Positions 49,381 through 57,407 of a DNA stretch of 64,000 nucleotides are shown piece by piece. Made by a program: the position numbers and the translations under genes. The DNA lies in assembly GCF_000418325.1 (NCBI RefSeq), contig NC_021658.1:9686001-9750000 (forward strand), given 5' to 3'. The DNA comes from Sorangium cellulosum So0157-2 (lineage in GTDB: Bacteria > Myxococcota_A > Polyangia > Polyangiales > Polyangiaceae). Below the pieces are notes generated by a model, which was not told where the DNA came from, did no database searches, and worked only from the letters and a program-made list of their open reading frames with translations. Every line of letters starts with the position of its first letter. The stretch's first letter is position 1.

Positions 49381-51243
49381 TCACCGCGCCTCGCGCTCTC
49401 CGGTGAGCAGGTCGTAGAGGCCCGGCGCGAAGGCCGCGGCGACGCAGCACTCGACCTCCTCGGCCGTGGCGCAGGCGAGCGCCTCCGCCGCGACCGCCTC
49501 GGCCTCGGCGACCGTCACGCGCCGGAGCGTCTCCTTGATCTCCGGGATCGCCGCCGCCTCCATCGAGAAGTCGCGGAGGCCGAGGCCGAGCAGGAGCAGC
49601 GCGGCGAGCGGGTCGCTCGCCATGGCGCCGCAGAGCGAGACCGGGCGGCCGTACTCCTGGCCCGCCTGGATCACCTTGGTGATCAGCCGGAGGATCGACG
49701 GGTCGAAGGGCGAGGCCAGGTACGCGAGCGAGCGGCTGGTCCGGTCCACCGCGAGCGCGTACTGGATGAGGTCGTTCGTCCCCAGGCTCAGGAACGCGGC
49801 CTCGCGCGCGAAATGGTCGACCATGATCGCGGCCGCGGGCACCTCGATCATCACGCCGAGCGGGATCTCGTCGGCGCAGGGCTGGCCGCGGGCGCGCACC
49901 TGCTCCTGCGCGCGGCGGAGCAGCGCGCGCACCTGCCGGAGCTCGCCGAGGCCGGCGACCATGGGGATCATGATCCGCACGTCGCCGAAGGCGGAGGCGC
50001 GCACCATGGCGCGGAGGTGCTCGAGGAAGACGTCGGGGCGCGAGAGCGCGAGCCGGACGGCGCGGAGGCCGAGCATCGGGTTCATCTCCGGCGGCACCTG
50101 GAAGGTGGAGACGAACTTGTCGCCGCCGATGTCGAAGGTGCGCAGGGTGACCGGCTTCGGGCGGAGCGCCTCGACGACGGCGCGGAAGATCTCGAACTGC
50201 TGGTCCTCCGAGGGCGGGGAGGAGCGGTCGATGTAGAGGAACTCGGTCCGGTAGAGGCCGATGCCGTCGGCGCCCTGGTCGCGCGCGAGGATCGCCTCGG
50301 CCGGGAGCTCGACGTTGGCCCGGAGCGACACCTTCACCCCGTCCTTCGACTCGGCCGCGCGGTGCCTGGACTCCGAGAGCTCCTTGGCGAGCGCGACGTG
50401 GCGCTCGGCGCGGGCGCGCGCCTCCGCGAGCTCGACGGGCCCGGGCCGGACGACGACCGTGCCGCGCAGGCCGTCGATCACGACGACGTCGCCCGTGATC
50501 ACGCGCTGGAGCACGTCGCTGACGCCGACCACGGCCGGGATCTCCAGCGCGCGGGCCATGATGGAGGTGTGGCTCGTGCGGGTGCCGACCTCGGTGACGA
50601 AGCCGACGACCGGCTCGTCGACCATGGCCGCGGTGTCGGCCGGCGAGAGGTCGTGCGCGATGAGGATGGTCGGCCCGGAGAAGCGCGGCAGCGCCGCGCC
50701 GAACGTCGCCGGCATGGCGATCGAGTTCTGGAGCTCGATGAGGCTGCGGGTGGAGAGCGGCCCGGTGTCGCGCGAGGACGGCGGCTCCTGGGGCGGGAGG
50801 GTGAAGGCGCGCAGCAGGCGCTCGCCGACGAACATGACGTCGTGGCTGCGCTCGCGCAGGTACGGGTCGTCGAGGGCGGCGAAGCGGCCGGCGATCGCCT
50901 CGCACGCGGCCGCGACGGCCCACTCGGCGCAGCGCCGCTCCTCGGTGACCTGGCGCCTCACGGCGTCGGCGAGCGCCTCGTCGCCGAGCATCAGGAGGTA
51001 CGCTTCGAGGATCGACGCCTCGGCGCGGTGGTCGCCGAGGCGCTTCGCCATGTCGCGGAGCTCGTCCTGCGCGCGCTCGACGGCGGTCTCGAAGCGCTCG
51101 AGCTCTGCCCCGATCTCGCTGGAGCTGACGCGGCGGCGCGGGTGATCCGCCCTGTGCCCGCCGATCACGACGGCGGCGCCGATGGCGACCCCGGGCGATC
51201 CGGAGATGCCCCGCAGCGTCTCGGTCCGGGCGCCAGACGGCAA
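49381..51243 (-). CDS. ptsI: PTS enzyme I (EI), 5' end disrupted
   Basis: The 620-residue frame has all EI domains: ETLRGISGSPGVAIGAAVV, the phospho-His region GTRTSHTSIMARALEIPAVVG, the PEP-binding RTEFLYIDRSSPPSEDQQ, LRTFDIGGDKF, FLSLGTNDLIQYALAVDR and PVSLCGAMASDPLAA. EI transfers phosphate from PEP to HPr. The natural start, GTG 51505 overlapping the ptsH stop (GTGA), lies in another frame because a 73-bp duplication (51170-51309) shifts the frame. TTG 51243, inside the duplication, is the only start codon in the EI frame, and it lacks a ribosome site. Enzyme domains are intact, so the gene works only if TTG is used, frameshifting occurs, or the duplication is an error. Confidence 0.88.
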   Translation of the reverse strand: MPSGARTETLRGISGSPGVAIGAAVVIGGHRADHPRRRVSSSEIGAELERFETAVERAQDELRDMAKRLGDHRAEASILEAYLLMLGDEALADAVRRQVTEERRCAEWAVAAACEAIAGRFAALDDPYLRERSHDVMFVGERLLRAFTLPPQEPPSSRDTGPLSTRSLIELQNSIAMPATFGAALPRFSGPTILIAHDLSPADTAAMVDEPVVGFVTEVGTRTSHTSIMARALEIPAVVGVSDVLQRVITGDVVVIDGLRGTVVVRPGPVELAEARARAERHVALAKELSESRHRAAESKDGVKVSLRANVELPAEAILARDQGADGIGLYRTEFLYIDRSSPPSEDQQFEIFRAVVEALRPKPVTLRTFDIGGDKFVSTFQVPPEMNPMLGLRAVRLALSRPDVFLEHLRAMVRASAFGDVRIMIPMVAGLGELRQVRALLRRAQEQVRARGQPCADEIPLGVMIEVPAAAIMVDHFAREAAFLSLGTNDLIQYALAVDRTSRSLAYLASPFDPSILRLITKVIQAGQEYGRPVSLCGAMASDPLAALLLLGLGLRDFSMEAAAIPEIKETLRRVTVAEAEAVAAEALACATAEEVECCVAAAFAPGLYDLLTGEREAR

Positions 51244-51309
51244 CGGCGGCGCCGATGGCGACCCCGGGCGATCCGGAGATGCCCCGCAGCGTCTCGGTCC
51301 GGGCGCCAG
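51170..51309. repeat. 73-bp-offset tandem duplication in ptsI
   Basis: A 67-base sequence at 51170-51236 recurs exactly at 51243-51309. The period of 73 bases is not a multiple of three. It duplicates the first EI motif, ARTETLRGISGSPGVAIGAA, once in each frame. Confidence 0.95.
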
Positions 51310-51505
51310 GCGGCATCGAGTCGCCGCGCGCGCCGGGCGCCCCCGAGTCGCCGCGGGCGCCGGGCGCCCCCGAGTCGCCGCGCGCGGCGGGCGCCCCCGG
51401 GTCGCCCCGCGCGCCGGGCGCCATCGCGTCGCCGCGGGCGGCGTCCGCCGGGACGGCGTGATCGCCCGGAGCCTCCGCGGAGAGCGCGCTCCGGCCGGGC
51501 GTCAC
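51310..51505 (-). other. Collagen-like 5' extension of ptsI
   Basis: From GTG 51505, overlapping the ptsH stop, about 65 codons encode Gly-Ala-Pro-Asp repeats (ARGDSGAPGARGDSGAPG) before the first EI motif. The 18-bp DNA units are near-identical. Normal EI has no such extension. Frame is lost after the duplication that follows. Confidence 0.65.
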
Positions 51506-51786
51506 TCGTTCTCTCCGAAGCGCGAGGCGATCAGCTCGCCGATGGCGGAGACCGCCTCGGCGGCCTGATCGCCGGTCGCGTGAACCTCGATCTGGGTGCC
51601 CATCGAGCCGCAGAGCAGGAGCACGCCCATCACGCTCTTCGCGTTGGCCGACTGCCCGTCCGGCCCGGTCAGCGAGATGTCGCAGTCGTAGCGGCCCGCG
51701 AGCTGCACCAGCTTCGTCGCGGCGCGCGCGTGCAGCCCGCGCACATTGATGATGGTGAACCGCCTCGTCACCCCCTCCGTCGTCAC
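51502..51786 (-). CDS. ptsH: Phosphocarrier HPr
   Basis: The 94-residue protein has the phospho-His site VRGLHARAATKLVQLA (His near residue 19) and the regulatory Ser site NAKSVMGVLLLC, recognised by HprK. Both sites are typical of HPr from Gram-positives and proteobacteria with HprK. Start GTG 51786 overlaps the rapZ TGA (GTGA), and its stop overlaps the ptsI GTG, so the genes are translated as a chain. No sugar-specific EIIB/C genes lie in the window, so the system is probably regulatory. Confidence 0.96.
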   Translation of the reverse strand: MTTEGVTRRFTIINVRGLHARAATKLVQLAGRYDCDISLTGPDGQSANAKSVMGVLLLCGSMGTQIEVHATGDQAAEAVSAIGELIASRFGENE

Positions 51787-52844
51787 CGATCGCCCCCCGT
51801 CACGCTCTTGTCCGACCCCGGGCGCGACTCCGCCGCGGCCGTCCCCGGCTGCAGCCGCCGGAAATCCACGCTGGGCGTCCCCGTCATGCCCTCACCCGCC
51901 CCGGAGGGTACTATACTACTGCTCGCCCGGGCGACGTCCCGGTGCACGACCGTGATCGGGAGGCCCGTCTTCCGCCGCAGGCTGTCGCTGAGCACGTTGG
52001 TGAGCACGACGGAGCGGTGCCGGCCCCCGGTGCACCCGATGCCGATCGTGAGGTAGCTCTTCCCCTCGTCGGCGTAGCGCGGCATGCAGAACGAGAGCAG
52101 CTGCTCGGTCTTGCTGATGAACTCGAGGGCGTCCGCGTTCTTCAGGATGTACTCCCGCACCGGCTCGTCGTTGCCCGTCAGCTCGCGCAGGCCGTGGACG
52201 AAATACGGGTTGTCGAGGAAGCGGACGTCGAAGAGCAGATCGGCGTCGAGCGGAATGCCGTACTTGTAGCCGAACGAGATGAACCGGGTGGACATCCGGG
52301 GCAGATCGACCTTGGCCGGGCGCAGCCGCTCGAGGACGGCGCGGCGCAGGTCGTGCGTCGACAGCCGCGTCGTGTCGAGCTCGATGGTCGCCCTGGCCCG
52401 CAGCGACGCGAGCCGCTCGCGCTCGAGGAGCACGCCGTCGAGCATCGCGATGGCGCCGCTGCCGCCGGTCGTCAGCGGGTGCGGCCGCCGGGTCTCGCTG
52501 AAGCGCCGGAGCAGCGTCTCGTCCGAGGCGTCGAGGAAGAGGATCACCACGTCGCGGCCGACCCGGATCGAGTCGAGCGCCGCCGTCGCCCCCGCGAGGA
52601 ACGAGCCCACGCGGACGTCGATGCCGAGCCCGATCCGGTTGATCCCGCCCGCCTCGCACGCCTCGACCGCGGGCCGGACGAGCGAGGTGGGCAGGTTGTC
52701 GACGCAGAAGAAGCCGAGGTCCTCCAGCGCGTGGAGCGCCGTCGACTTGCCGGCGCCGGACAGGCCCGTGACGACGACGACGCGCGCCGTCGCGCCGTCG
52801 GACGGCGGCTGGACGGGCGGCAGCGGGTCGGGCGCGCCGCTCAC
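51783..52844 (-). CDS. rapZ: RapZ, RNase adapter / nucleotide-binding protein
   Basis: The 353-residue protein has Walker A VVTGLSGAGKSTALHALED, then FFCVDNLPTSLVRP, the FLDASDETLLRRFSETRRPHPL motif and the C-terminal IGCTGGRHRSVVLTN. RapZ tunes glucosamine-6-phosphate synthesis through sRNA decay in enterics, and in other bacteria links nucleotide binding to the PTS. The last ~50 residues are a Ser/Pro-rich tail. GTG 52844 overlaps the hprK stop (GTGA). Position between hprK and ptsH is the conserved arrangement. Confidence 0.95.
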   Translation of the reverse strand: MSGAPDPLPPVQPPSDGATARVVVVTGLSGAGKSTALHALEDLGFFCVDNLPTSLVRPAVEACEAGGINRIGLGIDVRVGSFLAGATAALDSIRVGRDVVILFLDASDETLLRRFSETRRPHPLTTGGSGAIAMLDGVLLERERLASLRARATIELDTTRLSTHDLRRAVLERLRPAKVDLPRMSTRFISFGYKYGIPLDADLLFDVRFLDNPYFVHGLRELTGNDEPVREYILKNADALEFISKTEQLLSFCMPRYADEGKSYLTIGIGCTGGRHRSVVLTNVLSDSLRRKTGLPITVVHRDVARASSSIVPSGAGEGMTGTPSVDFRRLQPGTAAAESRPGSDKSVTGGDR

Positions 52845-54133
52845 CCTCGCCTCCTCGGCCGCGGCAGGCTCACGGACGACTCCGTGGCGACGAACCCGGT
52901 GCCGGGCCGCTCCGGCGGCCTCCCCCGCTCCACGGGCTGCCGGAAGGCGCTGCTCGGCGGGCTCTGCACCTCCACGCCGTGGCCGGGCCGCGGCGGGCGG
53001 GGCGGGCCGTGCGGCGGCGCGCCCCGCGGGGCGCCCTCCTCCGCCAGCCGCACCGGCGGCGGGACCGACGACTCCTCGGCCGGGCGCTCCCGGAGCAGCT
53101 CGCCCTCGACGTTGCCGAAGAACTCGCGCGCCGCGTGGAACCCGGCGTTCTTCAGGAGCTCGTTGCGCGCGGCGACCTCGAGGATCGACGCCATGTCGCG
53201 GCCGGGGCGCACCGGGATGACGAGCTCCCGGATCTTCACGCCGAGGATGGTGTGGTACCGCTCGTCGAGCCCGAGCCGGTCGTACTCGGTGTCCTTCGAC
53301 CACTCGACGAGCTTCACCACGACGTCGATCCGCTTGCGCTCGCGGATCGAGGTGACGCCGAAGAGGTCCTTCACGTTGAGGATGCCGAGGCCGCGCACCT
53401 CGAGGTGGTACCGGAGGAGCTCGGCCGGCGCGCCGAACACCATGCCGGGCGGGCGGTAGTCGCACTCGACGGCGTCGTCGGCCACGAGCCGGTGGCCGCG
53501 CATCACGAGGTCGAGGGCGCACTCGCTCTTGCCGATCGCGCTCGACCCCATGAGCAAGAGGCCCACGCCGAAGACGTCGACGAGCACGCCGTGCAGGCGG
53601 ATGCGCGGCGCCAGCCGGTCGTCGAGCAGCGCGTGCAGGGCGGTGATCGTGACGCTCGACCGCACCGCCGAGACGAGGAGCGGCGTCCCGCTCTCCTCGG
53701 CGCACTGCGCGAGCTCCGGCACGGGGACGAAGCCGACGCCGGAGCCGTTCACGTCGAACGGCTGGTCGCCCTGCGTGAGGATGACGCAGCACAGGCCGAG
53801 CTCGAAGAAGCCGCGCAGCGACAGGAGCCGGTCCTCGCGGGAGAGCTTGTGGAGGAACGAGAGCTCGGTCTGCCCGAGGATCTGCACCCGCGTCGGGACG
53901 ATGCCGTGGAAGTGGCCGACGAGCGCGAGCCCCGACTTCTGGATGCGGGTGTTCATGATGGGCCGGTCGAGGCCCGCGGCGCCGGCGATCAGCGTGAGCT
54001 CGATGCCGAGCCCGTCGTCGGCCATCAGGCTCCGCACCATGAGGGCGGGGCGCTCGAGCCGCCCTGCGCCGGTCGCGGAGGGCACCCGGCCGCCCCCTTC
54101 CCCTTCCTGTGTGCTGCCGCGCGAGCTGCTCAT
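52841..54133 (-). CDS. hprK: HPr kinase/phosphorylase
   Basis: The 430-residue protein has the N-terminal HprK domain (residues 35-165) and the kinase domain: Walker A GVGLLLMGSSAIGKSECALDL, where the usual GxSGxGKS Gly is Ala, HRLVADDAVE with the Asp pair, the signature EVRGLGILNVKDLFG, and IPVRPGRDMASILEVAARN. It phosphorylates and dephosphorylates HPr at Ser. A ~90-residue Pro/Arg-rich tail follows the normal end. ATG 54133 overlaps the ptsN TGA (ATGA). Confidence 0.95.
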   Translation of the reverse strand: MSSSRGSTQEGEGGGRVPSATGAGRLERPALMVRSLMADDGLGIELTLIAGAAGLDRPIMNTRIQKSGLALVGHFHGIVPTRVQILGQTELSFLHKLSREDRLLSLRGFFELGLCCVILTQGDQPFDVNGSGVGFVPVPELAQCAEESGTPLLVSAVRSSVTITALHALLDDRLAPRIRLHGVLVDVFGVGLLLMGSSAIGKSECALDLVMRGHRLVADDAVECDYRPPGMVFGAPAELLRYHLEVRGLGILNVKDLFGVTSIRERKRIDVVVKLVEWSKDTEYDRLGLDERYHTILGVKIRELVIPVRPGRDMASILEVAARNELLKNAGFHAAREFFGNVEGELLRERPAEESSVPPPVRLAEEGAPRGAPPHGPPRPPRPGHGVEVQSPPSSAFRQPVERGRPPERPGTGFVATESSVSLPRPRRRG

Positions 54134-54609
54134 GACACCGACCTCCCTTCCTCGGCGGCGATGAGCTCGAACGCCGCCCGCCCGGTCGAGGCGCCGAGCA
54201 GCCGCCTCCTGAACGTCTCGTCCCGCAGGAGGCGGGAGATGCGCGCCAGCGTCTTCAGGTGCTCCCCGGTGGCCCGCTTCGGCCCGATCACGGCGACGAG
54301 GATGGACACCGGCGCCCCGTCGATCGCGTCGAAGTCGATCGGCTTCGGGCAGAGCAGGACGGCGCCGATCAGCCGCTCGACGCCCTCCATGGCGCCGTGG
54401 GGGATGGCCACGCCGCTGCCGACGCCGGTGGACTGCAGGCGCTCGCGCTCGGCGAGCACCCGCTCGATGTCCTCGCTCTTGACCCCCTGCTGTCCTGTCG
54501 CGAGCAGGGCGGCGAGCCGGCGGAGCGCGTCCGCCTTGGAGCGGACGACCCCCTCCTGCTCGCTGGCGACGGATACCTGGTGCGCGGTCAAGATGTCGCA
54601 GACTTGCAT
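54130..54609 (-). CDS. ptsN: PTS IIA-like nitrogen-regulatory protein
   Basis: The 159-residue protein begins MQVCDILTAHQVSVASEQEG and has the phospho-His site GVGSGVAIPHGAMEGV, with VLLCPKPIDFDAIDGAPVSILVAVIGP, typical of EIIA-Ntr. It accepts phosphate from HPr and controls targets rather than importing sugar. ATG 54609 is the family start. It is the first gene of the ptsN-hprK-rapZ-ptsH-ptsI chain, each joined to the next by a 4-base overlap. Confidence 0.94.
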   Translation of the reverse strand: MQVCDILTAHQVSVASEQEGVVRSKADALRRLAALLATGQQGVKSEDIERVLAERERLQSTGVGSGVAIPHGAMEGVERLIGAVLLCPKPIDFDAIDGAPVSILVAVIGPKRATGEHLKTLARISRLLRDETFRRRLLGASTGRAAFELIAAEEGRSVS

Positions 54610-54907
54610 GCTGATTTCGGCGCTCGGCGAGGTGAGAGGGCTCTTTTGTGGCGCACGGGGTACGGGCGGCGCGGCGCTCGGCCAGGGCCAGGCGCGCCGA
54701 CGTGCCATCGTACCCTGGGGACCTCGGGTACGCGACTCAAGGACGCTATCGCGGCCGGCGGCCCTGGAGGGAGCGATCTTCGGGCCGCGGCGCGGGCAGC
54801 AGGCGCCTCGGGCGGGTCGCCCGCGTGCGCGCAGCTCCCCGCGGGAGGCCGCCGCCACGACGGCGAGCGTGGAGATCACCCGCGGCAGGCGGCGGTGCCC
54901 CTCACGC
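54610..54907. other. Region upstream of ptsN
   Basis: These 298 bases separate ptsN from the P5C dehydrogenase remnant and must contain the ptsN promoter. The GC-poorer part is 54600-54660. I see no clear -35/-10 pair and no conserved ORF. Confidence 0.35.
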
Positions 54908-55060
54908 TCAGCCCATGTGCGGGTAGCCGATGTGGGCGGGGGCGTCCCAGGTTTCCTTGATGGCCCGGGGGCTGGTCCAGCGCTGGATGTTCAGCAGCGA
55001 ACCGGCCTTGTCGTTGGTGCCGGAGGCGCGGCTGCCGCCGAAGGGCTGGCGGGGCACGTC
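54908..55060 (-). pseudogene. C-terminal remnant of L-glutamate gamma-semialdehyde dehydrogenase
   Basis: On the minus strand the 50 codons before the TGA at 54908-54910 read RQPFGGSRASGTNDKAG, RWTSPRAIKETW and IGYPHMG, which closely match the C-terminus of RocA/PruA-type P5C dehydrogenases. Upstream of about 55060 the homology stops abruptly: the adjacent AGAPVYLVDPEASRLLEGK is in a different frame and from a different protein. The catalytic part is gone, so this is debris from deletion or rearrangement between hpf and ptsN. Confidence 0.8.
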
Positions 55061-55234
55061 TTCCCCTCGAGCAGGCGCGACGCCTCCGGATCGACGAGGT
55101 AGACCGGGGCGCCCGCCGCGACGGCGAGCGCGGCGGCTCAGGCCTCGGTTCGCCGCGCCGCCGCGCCGCCTCGTCGGCGCGCGCGGCGGCTCGGATCGGA
55201 CGCGCTCCGCCGCCCCGGCGGCGGGCGCGGCGGC

Positions 55235-55609
55235 TCAGGATCGACCGCGTCCGGCGGCTGCGGCTGCCACCGCTTCCCGCTCCACCTCGGCGGCGTACTC
55301 GCCGGCGCTCGTCCCGCCGCGCTTCCGCGCGATCGTGTGCCCCTTTCCATCGCGGATCTGGCGTTCCAGCTTGTCGTGGACCGTGTCGATCGACGCGTAC
55401 ATGTCCTCACCCCGCTCGGTGGCCTGGAACGCCAGGCTGCCGGAGGAGATGCGGACGTCGGCGACGTGCATTAGCCCCTCGACGGAGAGGGTCACCTGCG
55501 CCGTCATCGCCTGCCGAAGAAATTTCTGGAGCTTGGCGACCTTCTCGTGAGCGTATTTTTTGACGGCCTCGGTACCCACCATGTGCCGGAACGTGATCGT
55601 GATGTTCAT
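55235..55609 (-). CDS. hpf: Ribosome hibernation promoting factor (short HPF / RaiA)
   Basis: The 124-residue protein reads MNITITFRHMVGTEAVKKYAHE at the start, then the HPF alpha/beta domain (ADVRISSGSLAFQATERGEDMYASIDTVHDKLERQIR). It lacks the C-terminal dimerisation domain of long HPF, so it is the short form; an Ala-rich tail replaces it. HPF binds the 30S subunit to preserve idle ribosomes. In many proteobacteria hpf sits next to ptsN, as here, although a remnant now intervenes. Confidence 0.92.
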   Translation of the reverse strand: MNITITFRHMVGTEAVKKYAHEKVAKLQKFLRQAMTAQVTLSVEGLMHVADVRISSGSLAFQATERGEDMYASIDTVHDKLERQIRDGKGHTIARKRGGTSAGEYAAEVEREAVAAAAAGRGRS

Positions 55610-55836
55610 CGGGCCAGCCTTCCTTCCCTGACGCGTAGAGGAAACAATCGACTACGGATACAGAGCTCCCCTCCATCTCGACAATAACACTGACGTAGAG
55701 CTCCGGTCTGCCCTCAACGGCGCAGCTCCTTCGTTTTGTTTGCCTCCCTTTCGGTCTGGCTCTGTGCCGCGTCTTGCCGCCTCTCCCGCGTCTTGCCGCG
55801 CTGCGCTGTGTCCGGCGCGGCCTGCATGCGTCCTCT

Positions 55837-56181
55837 TCAACAAGTCTTGGCGCGCCCGGCTTGTTCCAGCGCCCGGCGCACCGTGTGCGGGGCGTGGCCC
55901 GAGGCCAGCGCGATCTCGCCGATCGTGGGTGTGCGCCCAAGCTCGGCCGCGAGCCGCCTCGCGCTCGCCAGGACGGCGCGGAGCACCTCGACGTCGCCCG
56001 CGTCGAGCGGCTCGGCCACCCGGAGGCCCTCGGACTCGAGCCGGTCGATGATGTGCTCCACCTCCTCGTACGACACCGGCCGGCGGTCGATGACATCGGC
56101 GATGTCGTTGAGGTCCACCCGGCCGGTCGACCGATGGCGAGTAAGGAGCTCCTGGATCATGTCGTCGATGACAGGCCGCAC
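55837..56181 (-). CDS. Stand-alone sigma-70 region 1.1-like protein
   Basis: The ~114-residue product has GRVDLNDIADVIDRRPVSYEEVEHIIDRLESEGLRV, which resembles sigma-70 region 1.1, the acidic domain that occludes DNA before promoter binding. Its C-terminal half (LRAVLASARRLAAELGRTPTIGEIALASG) resembles an HTH. No regions 2-4 follow. The start is GTG 56181 or ATG 56160; neither has a good ribosome site. It could be an anti-sigma-like decoy or a decayed sigma factor. Confidence 0.6.
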   Translation of the reverse strand: MRPVIDDMIQELLTRHRSTGRVDLNDIADVIDRRPVSYEEVEHIIDRLESEGLRVAEPLDAGDVEVLRAVLASARRLAAELGRTPTIGEIALASGHAPHTVRRALEQAGRAKTC

Positions 56182-56520
56182 GGAGCTAGGGTGCCACCTT
56201 CGCGCAGGCCGCGCACGCGCGCCCCGCCCCGGCGCATGGCCTCCGGCGCGGAGCCGACCGGACGTCCCGAGCCCGTCCCCCGCGCAGCCGCTGCGGCCTG
56301 GTCGCGCGGGAGCCCTGAACAACCGGCTCGCCGGCGCGCGGGCCGCCTCGTCCCCCCGTCGAGGACGCCGCGCCCGGCGTCCGTCCTCACCTCGTCATCG
56401 TCGGCGTCGGCTCATCCGTGTTGGCGTCCGCACCGGCTCAACGACGTTTCCGCGAGGATTCGAGGAGGTATGATAGATACCGGGCCGTCATCGACCGGAT
56501 ACAACTCAGGAGATCTCTCT
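56182..56520. other. Divergent region before the DUF2236 gene
   Basis: No conserved ORF is visible in these 339 bases. It contains a GAGGAGGT at 56462-56469 immediately before an ATG at 56470 (spacing too short) and AGGAG at 56508-56512, which serves the downstream gene. Confidence 0.4.
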
Positions 56521-57387
56521 ATGCGCTGGGCTCCTCCCAAATCGCGATCGCGTTATGCGATCCGCGACCATATCGAGGCGAACCTCGATCCTGTCCAGGA
56601 TCATCAGGAGATCGCGTTTCTCTCGACCTGCTATGATTTCCCGTGGGACACGCACCGCGCCCTCGAGCTCGCGCTGCTCCGCGTCTTCGGCATCGCGAAG
56701 AGCACGCCGCTCCTGGTGCAGACAGGGGAGCTCCTGCAGCGGACCCAGAAGCGCTACGACGACACGGTCCTCATCCTCTCGGAGATGCTGGAGAACGGAT
56801 ACGACAGCGAGCGCGGCCGTACGGCGCTGCGGCGCATGAACCAGCAGCACAGGCGCTACACCATCCCGAACGACGAGTACGTGTACACGCTGTCGACGTT
56901 CATCTTCGAGCCCATCCGCTGGAACGAGCGCTTCGCCTGGCGGCCGCTGCTCGAGAAAGAGAAGCTCGCGGCGTACCACTACTGGAAGCAGGTCGGCGCG
57001 CTCATGAACATCCGCGACCTCCCCCCGAGCTACGAGGCGTACGAGCGCTTCAACGTCGAGTACGAGGCGGAGCACCTGCGATTCTCGGAGAACAACCGCA
57101 GGCTCGCCGTCGCGGCGCGCGACCTCATGCTCGGCTGGATGCTGCCGAAGGCCCTGTGGCCGCTCGGGGCGCAGGTCATCCACGCGATCCTCGACGATCC
57201 CCTGCTCGACGCGCTCGGGCTGCCGCGGCCGCCGCCGGCGCTGCGCCGCGTCGCGGAGGCGGCGCTCCGCGCGCGCGGCCCGCTCCTGCGCGCCATGCCG
57301 CGCCGGCGCTCGCCGCGCCTGCTCACCAAGATGAAGAGCCGCACGTACCCGGACGGCTACCGCGTCGAGGACCTCGGCGCGCGCTGA
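56521..57387 (+). CDS. DUF2236 / oxygenase MpaB family protein
   Basis: The 288-residue protein shows the DUF2236 pattern: FLSTCYDFPWDTHRALELALLR, FGIAKSTPLLVQTGEL, NQQHRRYTIPNDEYVYTLSTF with a His-Arg pair, and the RFNVEYEAEHLRFSE segment. Family members bind heme and include latex-clearing oxygenase Lcp and MpaB of fungal mycophenolic acid synthesis. The start ATG 56521 follows AGGAG at eight bases; ATG 56470 has its ribosome site too close. An oxidative role on a hydrophobic substrate is plausible. Confidence 0.85.
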   Translation: MRWAPPKSRSRYAIRDHIEANLDPVQDHQEIAFLSTCYDFPWDTHRALELALLRVFGIAKSTPLLVQTGELLQRTQKRYDDTVLILSEMLENGYDSERGRTALRRMNQQHRRYTIPNDEYVYTLSTFIFEPIRWNERFAWRPLLEKEKLAAYHYWKQVGALMNIRDLPPSYEAYERFNVEYEAEHLRFSENNRRLAVAARDLMLGWMLPKALWPLGAQVIHAILDDPLLDALGLPRPPPALRRVAEAALRARGPLLRAMPRRRSPRLLTKMKSRTYPDGYRVEDLGAR

Positions 57388-57407
57388 CCGCGCGCGCGGC
57401 GTGTCCT

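Noticed and set aside
49305..49409. Perfect AAGGAGGTGA on the plus strand followed by a short GTG ORF
   Set aside because: The GTG overlaps the Shine-Dalgarno sequence itself, and the product is a 30-residue Arg/Pro string.
49346..51505. 719-codon open frame antisense-shifted through ptsI
   Set aside because: After the duplicated segment it encodes Arg/Pro-rich nonsense; the true EI motifs lie in another frame.
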